DNA of 62,753 bases, taken from assembly GCA_018222965.1 (NCBI GenBank), contig JAAEZH010000032.1:1-62753 (forward strand). Direction: 5' to 3'. The notes below the pieces were generated by a model that had not been told where the DNA came from, searched no databases, and saw only the letters and a program-made list of their open reading frames with translations. This document shows positions 46,470 through 55,959 of this stretch, piece after piece; within the stretch, counting starts at the first letter, position 1, and every line of letters begins with the position of its first letter. This DNA is from Bacteroidota bacterium (GTDB taxonomy: Bacteria > Bacteroidota > Bacteroidia > Chitinophagales > Saprospiraceae). Both the position numbers and the translations under genes were made by a program.

Positions 46470-47614
46470 AACGAAGCATGAAAAAGCTAATACTATTGTT
46501 TGGACTGCTTTTACTTAATTTCCTGCCACTGGCTGCAACGGATTCCCTTAGTGTGGAGCGATTGCTGCTGGAGGCAAATACCAGCCGGGAAAGCATCGCG
46601 ATCGAATTCGCCGAAAGGCGCAAAATACTGGAATGGGAATGGCGTCAACTTCAAAAACAGTGCAAAGCGGATTACAATTATGCCTGTTGGCAAAACAGCC
46701 AGAAATGGCAACGGGAATGGCAAATACTGGATCAGTTGGAAGCCTTGCAAATGCTAAAAGTGCGTTACCGAAAGGGGATTGATCTAATCAAGTTGCTTTA
46801 CGAGAAGATTCTGGCACTGGACCATCATTTTTCCAGTATGAAGACCTTCCAGAATATCCTCGGCATGTCGAATCCCAATAATTATCCGGGATTTCAGCAA
46901 GTTAGAGGGCTGATGGAGGAGCGTCTCAAACGTAAAAACCTGATTCAGTTGCCTGGTATTTTGCAAAGCAATCCATACCTCACAGCTACATTCTCTCTGG
47001 TGGCGAGTTTGCTGGGAGATGGAGAGCCGGGCGAGAAACAGCAAAGCTTTGAAGAGGTCGCCTGTATCCTGGATTTTACAGTCCGAATGCGATCAGACCT
47101 GAGTGTAATCCAACATGAAACAGAATACCTGAAGCGGGCAAATCAACAATTGCGGGAGGCTTGCGAACAGCTTTTTGAAGATTATGTCGGTGTGGTAGAT
47201 TACCTCGTGCCTCTCGAAAATTGCCGAAAAAACGATGATTGGGAACAGTTACTGCTTCAGTTGGAAGACTATATCAGTCAGCTGGAAGCCGATTTGAGAG
47301 AAAATACCTCCGGCTTGCCTGTGGTGCAAAGCAACAGAGAATTCGTGAATCTGGAATTTTCAACCCAGCGAGTAGCCGAGTTTGTCGGGAAGTATAACGA
47401 CTTTATCAGCCTTGGAACCCGCTATTATCAAAAGTTTGAAAACATCGTAAATAACTACGAGCACGAAGCACTTTGCAGCGAAGACCTGCCGTACCAGTTT
47501 GAGGAGTTGCGGGATGATATTGAGCAAACCATTGAGAAGTTTCACGATACCTATCGACTTCCAGAAATTCAGGGGTCGCGGATGAAGGACTTGCTGTATG
47601 GGTTTCAGGAATAA
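46466..47614 (+). CDS. exported helical protein, paralogue A
   Basis: 382 residues; the signal peptide ends near PLAATDS. The rest is almost wholly helical, with Cys residues spaced through it. It is clearly homologous to the protein at 48108-48944: RYRKGIDLIKLLYEKILALDHHFS matches RYKKGLEILRIIHEKLLELDYHYS, CILDFTVRM matches CVLDFSIRL, and both end in the same motif (RLPEIQGSRMKDLLYGF and NLAELEGSKLKDLLYGW). It has an extra N-terminal coiled region of about 70 residues with many Trp, Gln and Arg. It overlaps the preceding gene by 4 bp. Function unknown. Confidence 0.75.
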   Translation: MKRSMKKLILLFGLLLLNFLPLAATDSLSVERLLLEANTSRESIAIEFAERRKILEWEWRQLQKQCKADYNYACWQNSQKWQREWQILDQLEALQMLKVRYRKGIDLIKLLYEKILALDHHFSSMKTFQNILGMSNPNNYPGFQQVRGLMEERLKRKNLIQLPGILQSNPYLTATFSLVASLLGDGEPGEKQQSFEEVACILDFTVRMRSDLSVIQHETEYLKRANQQLREACEQLFEDYVGVVDYLVPLENCRKNDDWEQLLLQLEDYISQLEADLRENTSGLPVVQSNREFVNLEFSTQRVAEFVGKYNDFISLGTRYYQKFENIVNNYEHEALCSEDLPYQFEELRDDIEQTIEKFHDTYRLPEIQGSRMKDLLYGFQE

Positions 47615-47624
47615 AATGGAGGAA

Positions 47625-48002
47625 ATGAAGACGCTGTTTACTTGCATAGCATTATTTCTGGGCTTGAAGTTGGCGGGGCAAACCCGGGTCTCCATCGAAT
47701 TTGGCGAACCCACCCTGGATTGCCAGGGCCGTGGTCAGCTCTGCCAGCTCAGGGCCCTTCCGGATGGACAAAAAGCAGCAGAAGGGGAGGGGCAGCTGGA
47801 AATTCGCGAAAGCGGAACCTGCCTTATACTCTCTGAAACTATGATGTCCTGGTTGCCTCAGGGCTATCTGGATTTGGAAAGACCGCTGAACCTGGATGCC
47901 GAAGTGCTAAGGGCGATTGGAGTTAAATCGGGAGAAGTTGTCATTCCCGCCGGCCGCTATGCCCTCATTCGGGAAGCAGATCACTGGTTACTTGTTTTCT
48001 AG
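47625..48002 (+). CDS. small exported protein between the two paralogues
   Basis: 125 residues from the ATG at 47625, which follows a GGAGGA ribosome-binding-like stretch (rare here) and yields a signal peptide ending KLAGQ. The mature protein has beta-strand patterns, four Cys (DCQGRGQLCQL, GTCLIL) and a C-terminal RYALIREADHWLLVF. No family recognised. It starts 10 bp after paralogue A and ends about 105 bp before paralogue B. It is probably part of the same operon. Confidence 0.65.
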   Translation: MKTLFTCIALFLGLKLAGQTRVSIEFGEPTLDCQGRGQLCQLRALPDGQKAAEGEGQLEIRESGTCLILSETMMSWLPQGYLDLERPLNLDAEVLRAIGVKSGEVVIPAGRYALIREADHWLLVF

Positions 48003-48107
48003 CCAAAATCTATAGGTGGTCCGGTTATTCACCGGAGAAAGAGATGTTCAGTATGGTGTGTGGACTGGAGTCGGCTGCTCTGTGAAGCCGGCTCCCTTTT
48101 TAGAGGT

Positions 48108-48944
48108 ATGAAAAATTCAATGTATACATATTTGACCTGGGGGATAGTGATTCTTCTGGCATTTGGACGGGGGCATACTCCTCCCGAGTCCATCAATGAC
48201 AGTCGCCTGGAGCTTTCGGCCCGGCGGTATAAAAAGGGATTGGAGATTCTTCGGATCATTCACGAAAAATTACTGGAACTGGATTATCATTATTCCGGCT
48301 TTTTGCAGGAATATGCCCAGGATCCGCATTCCGAGAAGGATTGGCATCCGAGTTTACAGGCAGATTTGGTTTTACAGGATTTGCCTGTCGGCGAAAGGCG
48401 TACGGCTTTGTGTGTACTGGATTTTTCCATTCGATTGCAGGAATGTTTGTTTTATATCCAGAGTGAGACCTCCTTGCTCTATGCATCCAATGAGCTTCTC
48501 AAAGAAGAAGCCGGGCGCCTGTTTGGGAATTACACGAATTTTCTGAATTATACAGCTAGTTTAGATTCCTGTCGGCAGGCAGATGGGTGGGAAGAGATTG
48601 ATGGCCGTCTGGAATCCTATTTGGAGCAATGTCGTAAAGACCGGCTGCAAGGGAAAGAAGAGGTGGCAAACCGGGCCCACATTAACCTTGAATTTGCAGT
48701 GGACAGATTGTTGTATTTTATGGATAAATATCAGTATTCCATCCGACGTGGCCGTCTGAGTTATGAACGCTTTGAAATACTGCTGGCAGCTCTTGAAAAG
48801 CGGCAAAGTTGTGCCGTTCCTGCTGATCCTTTATATACGTCTCTTATTGAAGGTGTTTCTCTGGCCTCCCAAAAATTTCGGGAGACTTATAACCTGGCAG
48901 AATTGGAGGGCTCAAAATTGAAAGACCTGCTGTATGGGTGGTAA
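48108..48944 (+). CDS. exported helical protein, paralogue B
   Basis: 278 residues from the ATG at 48108, giving a hydrophobic signal segment (YLTWGIVILLAFGRG). It matches paralogue A over almost its full length: the HEKLLELDYHYSGF helix, the CVLDFSIRLQECLFYIQSETSLLYASNELLKEEAGRLFGNY segment, DSCRQADGWEEI against ENCRKNDDWEQL, and the end motif GSKLKDLLYG. It lacks the extra N-terminal coil of A. The shared Cys (C of CVLDF and of DSCR) suggest a conserved disulfide. Function unknown. Confidence 0.75.
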   Translation: MKNSMYTYLTWGIVILLAFGRGHTPPESINDSRLELSARRYKKGLEILRIIHEKLLELDYHYSGFLQEYAQDPHSEKDWHPSLQADLVLQDLPVGERRTALCVLDFSIRLQECLFYIQSETSLLYASNELLKEEAGRLFGNYTNFLNYTASLDSCRQADGWEEIDGRLESYLEQCRKDRLQGKEEVANRAHINLEFAVDRLLYFMDKYQYSIRRGRLSYERFEILLAALEKRQSCAVPADPLYTSLIEGVSLASQKFRETYNLAELEGSKLKDLLYGW

Positions 48945-49033
48945 TATTGAGCGCTTTCTGGGCCGGAATGTGGGACCTTTCAAGAAATTTAAATTCTACT
49001 AAAGACATTTTCCTTTATCCAGCTCCCATTCAC

Positions 49034-49041
49034 TATCTTTG
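49034..49041 (+). promoter_or_regulatory. candidate -7 promoter element of carA
   Basis: TATCTTTG, 36 bases before the carA start, fits TAnnTTTG. ATTTT lies 22 bases upstream as a weak partner. It comes right after the last gene of the exported block. Confidence 0.45.
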
Positions 49042-49076
49042 CCGCAAAATTTGTGAACCTTTAAAACCACAAATTG

Positions 49077-50192
49077 ATGCAGCAAGTCCCCGCCGTACTG
49101 CTTTTGGAAGATGGAACCGTTTTTCATGGCAAGTCCGCAGGCAAGATTGGAACCACAACAGGTGAAATCTGCTTCAATACCGGCATGACCGGTTATCAGG
49201 AAATTTTTACTGATCCTTCATACTATGGCCAGTTGTTGGTTGCGACCAATGCACACATTGGCAACTATGGTACGAAAGATGCAGAAGTCGAGTCTGGCGA
49301 TATTAAGATTGCCGGCCTGATTTGTAAAAACTATACCTGGGATTACTCTCGTAAAATAGCTGATCAGTCCATTCAGGAATACTTTGAAGGCGAAGAGCTT
49401 GTAGGTATTTGCAATGTGGATACTCGTGCTATTGTGCGCCACATCCGCGACAAAGGAGCTATGAATGCAATCATCAGCTCAGAGGTAACGGATCTTAAAG
49501 AACTCAAAGCACTACTTGCAAAAGTTCCTCCGATGGAAGGACTGGAGCTGGCTAGTGAGGTGAGTACGAAGGAGCCTTACACCTACGGTGATGAGACAGC
49601 AACTTACCGAATTGCGGCACTGGATTTTGGGATCAAAACCAACATCCTGCGTTGTTTTGCGGAGCGAGATTGTTACATAAAAGTATTTCCGGCTAAGACT
49701 TCCTTTGCCGATTTGCAGGAATTTAAGCCAGATGGCTACTTCTTATCCAATGGCCCTGGTGATCCGGCGGCAATGGGGTATGCGGTAGACACGGCTAAGG
49801 AAATTCTTGCCTCTGGGAAGCCGTTGTTTGGTATTTGTTTGGGGCATCAGTTGCTGGCTTTGGCTGTTGATATTCCAACCTACAAAATGCACCATGGCCA
49901 CCGGGGAATCAATCATCCGGTTATAAACCTCAAGACTGGTAAATCTGAGATCACCAGCCAGAATCATGGATTCGGCGTAAGCCCGGAAGCTATTCGGGCA
50001 GCTGAAGATCGGATTGAAATCACCCACGTAAACTTAAATGATGAAACCATAGAAGGCATTCGGGTTAAATCCCATAAAGCCTTCTCTGTACAATACCACC
50101 CGGAATCATCGCCTGGTCCGCACGATGCGCGTTACCTCTTTGATGAATTTCTGGAAATGGTAAAGTCTGAAGAAACCGTCCCTGCCAAATAA
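49077..50192 (+). CDS. carA: carbamoyl-phosphate synthase small subunit
   Basis: 371 residues. It is the glutamine amidotransferase subunit that feeds ammonia to CarB for arginine and pyrimidine synthesis. The class-I triad is complete: C254 in GICLGHQ, H341 and E343 in VQYHPESSPGP. The N-terminal domain starts LLLEDGTVFHGKSAG and has the TTGEICFNTGMTGYQEI motif. The ATG at 49077 is preferred over the adjacent TTG. carB is not in the window. eno follows after 30 bp. Confidence 0.97.
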   Translation: MQQVPAVLLLEDGTVFHGKSAGKIGTTTGEICFNTGMTGYQEIFTDPSYYGQLLVATNAHIGNYGTKDAEVESGDIKIAGLICKNYTWDYSRKIADQSIQEYFEGEELVGICNVDTRAIVRHIRDKGAMNAIISSEVTDLKELKALLAKVPPMEGLELASEVSTKEPYTYGDETATYRIAALDFGIKTNILRCFAERDCYIKVFPAKTSFADLQEFKPDGYFLSNGPGDPAAMGYAVDTAKEILASGKPLFGICLGHQLLALAVDIPTYKMHHGHRGINHPVINLKTGKSEITSQNHGFGVSPEAIRAAEDRIEITHVNLNDETIEGIRVKSHKAFSVQYHPESSPGPHDARYLFDEFLEMVKSEETVPAK

Positions 50193-50204
50193 GCATTTGT
50201 TTAG

Positions 50205-51506
<1,302 letters not shown>

Positions 51507-51568
51507 TCAGATTGTGTTTGTTTGGCTATCTTTGATTTTAAGGCTGTTGCAGCCCAAATATGTAGACT

Positions 51569-51904
51569 ATGGCTAAACGACGCAAAAATCCATTTGTAAA
51601 GAAGCTGCTCCTAATGCTTCCGCCACCACTCCGGAATCCTTTTATTCTGGTACTGTTGGCCTTCGGTATTTGGATGTTGCTGTTTGATAACGCCAACTTT
51701 TTCACCCAATGGAGACTGGGTAATTCAGTCGACAAGCTGGAAAATGATAAGGTGTATTACAAAGAGCAAATTAAGAAAGCCGAAGCAGAGAAGAAGGTAC
51801 TCGATGAAAGTCTCGAGGAATATGCCCGGGAGAAATACTATATGAAAAAATCCAATGAGGATGTTTTCATAATTGAGGATAAAAAGGAGCCGGAACAAGA
51901 ATAA
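51569..51904 (+). CDS. FtsB/DivIC-like septum formation initiator protein
   Basis: 111 residues. A basic cytoplasmic start (MAKRRKNPFVKKLLL) precedes one membrane helix at about 23-40, and then a coiled coil at 50-85 (KLENDKVYYKEQIKKAEAEKKVLDESLEEYAREKYYMKK). The YAREKYYMKKSNEDVFII end is the usual signature of the FtsB/DivIC family, which links early and late divisome proteins. It sits between eno and sucD. Confidence 0.85.
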   Translation: MAKRRKNPFVKKLLLMLPPPLRNPFILVLLAFGIWMLLFDNANFFTQWRLGNSVDKLENDKVYYKEQIKKAEAEKKVLDESLEEYAREKYYMKKSNEDVFIIEDKKEPEQE

Positions 51905-51934
51905 ATTAAAGTAAGAACTAAAAATTAAGACTAC

Positions 51935-52804
51935 ATGTCCGTACTGGTTAATAAGGATTCTAAAATCATCGTCCAGGGTTTCACTGGAAAAGAGGGAACC
52001 TTTCACGCTTCCCAAATGATCGAATACGGCACAAATGTCGTTGGGGGTGTTACTCCGGGTAAAGGAGGCCAGACCCATCTGGACCGCCCTGTTTTTAACA
52101 CAGTGGCTGACGCTGTGACGGAGGCGGGAGCTGATACTTCTATTATTTTCGTACCTCCGGCATTTGCAGGTGATGCGATTATGGAAGCAGCAGCAGCTGG
52201 TATCAAGGTGATCATTTGTATCACCGAAGGTATTCCGGTACAGGATATGGTTAAGGTCAAAGCTTATCTGGAAGATTTTGATTGTCGCCTTATCGGACCA
52301 AACTGTCCGGGGGTAATCACACCGGATGAAGCAAAGTGTGGTATTATGCCTGGCTTTATTCACAATAAAGGCCGGATCGGTATTGTATCTCGCTCAGGTA
52401 CCCTGACTTACGAAGCCGTAGACCAGGTAACCAAAGCAGGTTTGGGGCAGTCAACATGTATCGGTATTGGTGGTGATCCAATCGTTGGAACAACTACCAA
52501 AGACGCTGTTCAGTTGCTGATGGAAGATCCGGAAACGGATGGTATCATCATGATCGGTGAGATTGGAGGAAGTATGGAAGCAGATGCTGCTAACTGGGTT
52601 AAAGAGAATGGTACGAAGCCGGTTGTTGGATTCATCGCCGGGCAAACAGCTCCTAAAGGACGGACTATGGGCCATGCCGGTGCGATCATTGGCGGTGCTG
52701 ATGATACAGCTGAAGCTAAGATGAAAATCATGGCTGCTTGTGGCATTCACGTAGTAAGCTCTCCTGCTGAAATCGGAGCAACGATGGCGAAAGCTCTCAA
52801 ATAA
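51935..52804 (+). CDS. sucD: succinate-CoA ligase subunit alpha
   Basis: 289 residues, full length. It is the CoA-binding subunit of the citric acid cycle ligase that makes ATP or GTP from succinyl-CoA. The CoA site reads [26 protein letters not shown], and the phosphohistidine is H247 in [20 protein letters not shown] and [10 protein letters not shown] are also standard. The beta subunit is not nearby. A terminator follows. Confidence 0.97.
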   Translation: MSVLVNKDSKIIVQGFTGKEGTFHASQMIEYGTNVVGGVTPGKGGQTHLDRPVFNTVADAVTEAGADTSIIFVPPAFAGDAIMEAAAAGIKVIICITEGIPVQDMVKVKAYLEDFDCRLIGPNCPGVITPDEAKCGIMPGFIHNKGRIGIVSRSGTLTYEAVDQVTKAGLGQSTCIGIGGDPIVGTTTKDAVQLLMEDPETDGIIMIGEIGGSMEADAANWVKENGTKPVVGFIAGQTAPKGRTMGHAGAIIGGADDTAEAKMKIMAACGIHVVSSPAEIGATMAKALK

Positions 52805-52825
52805 ACACAAGAACATACTGTATGG

Positions 52826-52860
52826 AAGAGCTGGTATCATTGATGCCGGCTCTTTTTTTT
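52826..52860 (+). terminator. Rho-independent terminator after sucD
   Basis: AGAGCTGGTA and TGCCGGCTCT (with G-T pairs) form a stem around TCATTGA, followed by eight T. It begins 22 bases after the sucD stop and closes the carA-eno-sucD side. Confidence 0.85.
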
Positions 52861-52877
52861 GCAGTTTCTGAATTTTG

Positions 52878-52938
52878 GACATGTCAGGTTGGCGACCTGA
52901 CAGGTTGCCGACCCGTCAGGTCGCCGACCTGACATGTC
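52878..52938. repeat. long imperfect palindrome of the GTCAGGTCGCCGACC family
   Basis: A 61-base inverted repeat with arms of about 24 bases (GACATGTCAGGT at the left, ACCTGACATGTC at the right) that match at all but one position. Its middle carries GTTGCCGACCCGTCAG, the unit of the array at 1-52. It lies between sucD and the DUF5995-like gene. Confidence 0.85.
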
Positions 52939-52941
52939 GAG

Positions 52942-53691
52942 TTAAACCAGGCCCCGAATTTTCTGAGAATTGCTGCCCTTTTCACCCAGGCGAATAATCC
53001 CTAATAGCAACTGTACCATCTTACCAGGCTTTACCACGAGATCCGCCTTTCGCCCAACAGAACTATCACGCTTTCTGATTTCTTCCTCCAGGCTTTCGCC
53101 GGAAAGCAAGGCGATTCCACAGGCAAACTTCCAGGCTCCATTACGGGCTATTTCCATGCTGAAGTCGACAAGGAAGTCGTCGACATTTCTGGTTTTTTGA
53201 AGAATCCAGTGGAGATTGGGCCAGATACGGATTAGTTTTTCCTGTACTTCACCGACCAGCGAAGAAAGAATTTCATTGATCTTGTTGAAATCATCTTTCA
53301 ATAATTGGATAGGCATACCCTCGGAAATTGCTGCTGCAGCAACGCCCAGATCCAGGTTGATGTGGGCATTCATCCCCAACAATAGGTGCTGCAAAGTAGT
53401 AGGCCAATAACTCGAGGTGGCCTGAAAAGCCCTTTGCCAGGATATAGAACACGGGGCACCATCCATCCAGGCATAATAAGCATCAATATAGCGCTGTGCA
53501 AAAACAACATCGAGCTTTTCCATGCGGTCACCATCTTCAAAATATCCCTCCTGAATACCTTCGCGAACCTCTATGGTAACCCGCCGATATAAGGCAGCAA
53601 AGTAACCCATAGCGGATTCTTCCTGCTCAGATCGTTCAATAATCAGGTCAAGCGCCTGAATGACTTCTTCAATGGATTTGGCTTTTCGCAA
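52942..53691 (-). CDS. DUF5995-family protein
   Basis: 249 residues, no signal peptide. Conserved-looking segments are ESAMGYFAALYRRVTIEVREGI, RMEKLDVVFAQRYIDA and TTLQHLLLGMNAHINLDLGVAAA, which I recognise as the DUF5995 pattern. The His/Asn-rich NAHINLDL could be a metal or active site. Function is unknown. It is flanked on both sides by copies of the dispersed palindrome, and a GGCTTTCGCCGGAAAGC variant lies inside it. Confidence 0.75.
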   Translation of the reverse strand: MRKAKSIEEVIQALDLIIERSEQEESAMGYFAALYRRVTIEVREGIQEGYFEDGDRMEKLDVVFAQRYIDAYYAWMDGAPCSISWQRAFQATSSYWPTTLQHLLLGMNAHINLDLGVAAAAISEGMPIQLLKDDFNKINEILSSLVGEVQEKLIRIWPNLHWILQKTRNVDDFLVDFSMEIARNGAWKFACGIALLSGESLEEEIRKRDSSVGRKADLVVKPGKMVQLLLGIIRLGEKGSNSQKIRGLV

Positions 53692-53743
53692 GGCTGTATT
53701 GATGTTGGAATTCCAAGTTGCGAAAAAAATGGGAGATTTTTTT

Positions 53744-53790
53744 CAACCTGACAGGTCGGCGACCCGTCAGGTCGCCGACCTGTCAGGTTG
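53744..53790. repeat. perfect 21-bp-arm palindrome of the GTCAGGTCGCCGACC family
   Basis: 47 bases: the 21-base left arm (starting CAACCTGACAGGTCGG) is exactly complementary to the right arm (ending CCGACCTGTCAGGTTG), with CGTCA between. It lies between two minus-strand genes, just upstream of the DUF5995-like gene. Confidence 0.9.
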
Positions 53791-53810
53791 AAAAGCACGA
53801 AGTCCACTTT

Positions 53811-54566
53811 TTAATAAACAGGAGACCAATCCATATCACTCATCTCCAGCATAAGCTGACCTATTTTATAAATGCCGGTGTAATCATGTGGTGACCTCCT
53901 GCTTATGCTTTTATGTTGTTGTATCCAGCTCATACCATTGAATATAGTTCTGGAACCAACGATTGTCCATGTTGAACCATCTATAATGCCATCATCATAA
54001 ATGTTTTCCGCCAACCCCCAGTATTCATTTATTTTTAGCGCCTCCTCAAATCTTTTCCATCCAGGTTCTGAGATTTCTATGGTCGTATCTTTTTCTATCT
54101 GAATACACTCTGTAGAAATGGGTTCCCATCCAACTATTGGATTACAGGAAGGTTTTGTTTTGAACGCATAAACCTCCATCCGGATATCCTGTGGGGAATG
54201 AACAAGGCTTAATATGGCTTCACCGTCGAAGGCCCGGTAGTAATAGAACTGGTAAGCTTCTAAAGAATCCTCCATCCGGATATGTTCCATATCAATTGCT
54301 GGAAATAAGCTGTCCAGGAGATTGGTTAACAGATCCATGCGCTTTGAGATCCTTGGATCCGGACTGATACTCCAAAAGGTATCTTCTTCCAAAATCCAGT
54401 CGATATTTTTTAGTAGATAGAATTTTGAGGTGGAAACCTGGTCATCTTCTATGGCCTTACGAAAGGCTTTTAAAGCTGTTTTGGTTTTGTTTTCTGTTGG
54501 CGCTTTCTGCTGACAGGCACTGAAGAAAGCATTTAGTATTAGCAGTGATATGACTAATCTCATCAT
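53811..54566 (-). CDS. lipoprotein of unknown function
   Basis: 251 residues. The signal peptide ends in a lipobox (AFFSAC), so Cys18 should be lipidated. The mature part has no recognised domain; it has a helical first half and mixed strands in the second (SPHDYTGIYKIGQLMLEMSDM). No close family is known to me. It is followed, in transcription order, by the palindrome at 53744-53790. The next gene upstream is the NTR-like protein. Confidence 0.65.
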   Translation of the reverse strand: MMRLVISLLILNAFFSACQQKAPTENKTKTALKAFRKAIEDDQVSTSKFYLLKNIDWILEEDTFWSISPDPRISKRMDLLTNLLDSLFPAIDMEHIRMEDSLEAYQFYYYRAFDGEAILSLVHSPQDIRMEVYAFKTKPSCNPIVGWEPISTECIQIEKDTTIEISEPGWKRFEEALKINEYWGLAENIYDDGIIDGSTWTIVGSRTIFNGMSWIQQHKSISRRSPHDYTGIYKIGQLMLEMSDMDWSPVY

Positions 54567-54597
54567 ACTATCATAAAGGCAACAAGATCAAAAGATA

Positions 54598-55203
54598 CTA
54601 TTTCCGGGCCTTAAAAAGCAGAAAACCATTCGCCGAAAGGCTGATAAATAATAAGATCCAAATAAGGAAATTTGGGGCTCGACCTTTTGGAGAAGAAGTG
54701 GATCTGGACTTATACCAGGGGGTAATTAGATCTGGCTCTTTCCAATTTAACTTGCTAAGTAAGCTATTCTGAAAAGAGGATAGGTTCTTAAAGTTCTGGT
54801 TGTTGTTGCATCGATGTGTAATGAGCAACACAGGGTCGTAGGGACTGGAAGTTGATAAATAATCGGCAAAAATCAAAATAGTGTCTCCAGTTGTAAATTC
54901 ATTAAAAGCTCCAGTGCATCCATCCCCGATTACACCACCATCCAAAATGCTGACCCAATCGGAAAAATTTTGAACTTCACTTAGAAAACCTAATACCTTA
55001 AAATTTGCCAAAGGCATCCCCGTGGTCACATGGTCGTTGATGTTGGCATAAGCCAGATGTGGATCTTGAAGCTTTTCAAGGAGGATAGCTTTTAGAATTA
55101 CTTCAGATTCTGCGATAGCTTCCTCCATAGATTGTTTTAAGCAGGTGCAGGCCTGTACAGTAGTTGGCATCACTATAAGAAGAATGATGGATATTGATTT
55201 CAT
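54598..55203 (-). CDS. NTR/TIMP-like exported protein with C-terminal membrane anchor
   Basis: 201 residues. The signal peptide ends at VQA, so the mature protein would begin with C19-T-C21, followed by LKQSMEEAIAESEVILKAILLEK. An N-terminal Cys in a CxC just after the signal peptide is the mark of netrin/TIMP-like (NTR) domains. Later Cys (GCTGAF, HRCNNN) could pair with these. Residues 175-195 form a membrane helix followed by KARK, so it is anchored with the domain outside. A repeat copy encodes LSANGF in that helix. Role unknown. Confidence 0.65.
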   Translation of the reverse strand: MKSISIILLIVMPTTVQACTCLKQSMEEAIAESEVILKAILLEKLQDPHLAYANINDHVTTGMPLANFKVLGFLSEVQNFSDWVSILDGGVIGDGCTGAFNEFTTGDTILIFADYLSTSSPYDPVLLITHRCNNNQNFKNLSSFQNSLLSKLNWKEPDLITPWYKSRSTSSPKGRAPNFLIWILLFISLSANGFLLFKARK

Positions 55204-55229
55204 ATTCTGAAAGACTAAAATGCCTGCTT

Positions 55230-55260
55230 CAACCCGTCAGGTCGCCGACCTGTCAGGTTG
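55230..55260. repeat. third copy of the dispersed GTCAGGTCGCCGACC palindrome
   Basis: A 31-base shorter form, with imperfect arms (CAACCCGTCAGGT, ACCTGTCAGGTTG) around CGCCG. It lies between the NTR-like gene and the gene at 55305-55901. Confidence 0.8.
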
Positions 55261-55304
55261 ATCCAAACAAGATCCAAAAACGCAATAACCCGCCTTCAAC
55301 AACT

Positions 55305-55901
55305 TTAATAAAAAATAGCAAATAGAATAACAGCTATGACAAAGACCATCCCCGCATACACCAGCGTGCGGAAAAGTATGGCCTTGTTTCGGTATGTATT
55401 AAAAAGAGCTTCTACATAATCCCGCCAGATGAGATCCGACATCATGCGCTCATCACCCAGCGTCAGATACTTACGCGCCGGATTTTTTCGGTGATCCCCG
55501 TGCTTGCTCAGAATGAAAAAGGTGCCGTCGAGATAAGCCAGTTCGTACAACTCACTGACATTCATTTTATCTTTGACACTAACCCCACCCGTTTCTACAA
55601 TGATCTTATTGCTCCGCTCAAGAATGCGCCACTTGCCCTTGGTGATGTTGCCGTTAACCGACTTTAAATACTCCCCGCCATCATTGAAGAAATGTAGAAT
55701 GATGTCGTGGAAATTTTCATCTTCCCGGATCTCCATCCACGGCTTGCCTCCATCCTGAGAGTAGTATTCCATCTCGTCGATATCTTCTCCCCACGGACGA
55801 ACAAGCGGAATGATATGGTCCAGATATTGGTACATCCGATCGAATTTGGGCAATTCGAGGCTGAGTGATCTGGTAAAGACATCTAAAAATTTAAATTCCA
55901 C
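55305..55901 (-). CDS. C-terminally anchored membrane protein, function unknown
   Basis: 198 residues. There is no signal peptide; the only hydrophobic segment is at about 175-197 at the very C-terminus (TLVYAGMVFVIAVILFAIFY), so it is a tail-anchored protein with the main part in the cytoplasm. Residues 1-150 show alternating strands and Asp/Glu/Trp patterns but no recognised domain. It is preceded by about 60 bp to crtZ. Confidence 0.6.
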   Translation of the reverse strand: MEFKFLDVFTRSLSLELPKFDRMYQYLDHIIPLVRPWGEDIDEMEYYSQDGGKPWMEIREDENFHDIILHFFNDGGEYLKSVNGNITKGKWRILERSNKIIVETGGVSVKDKMNVSELYELAYLDGTFFILSKHGDHRKNPARKYLTLGDERMMSDLIWRDYVEALFNTYRNKAILFRTLVYAGMVFVIAVILFAIFY

Positions 55902-55959
55902 AGGAACAGGTACTTATTCCCGGCAAAATAAGAATTTCTGCAAAAGGGGCGTATAAGGA

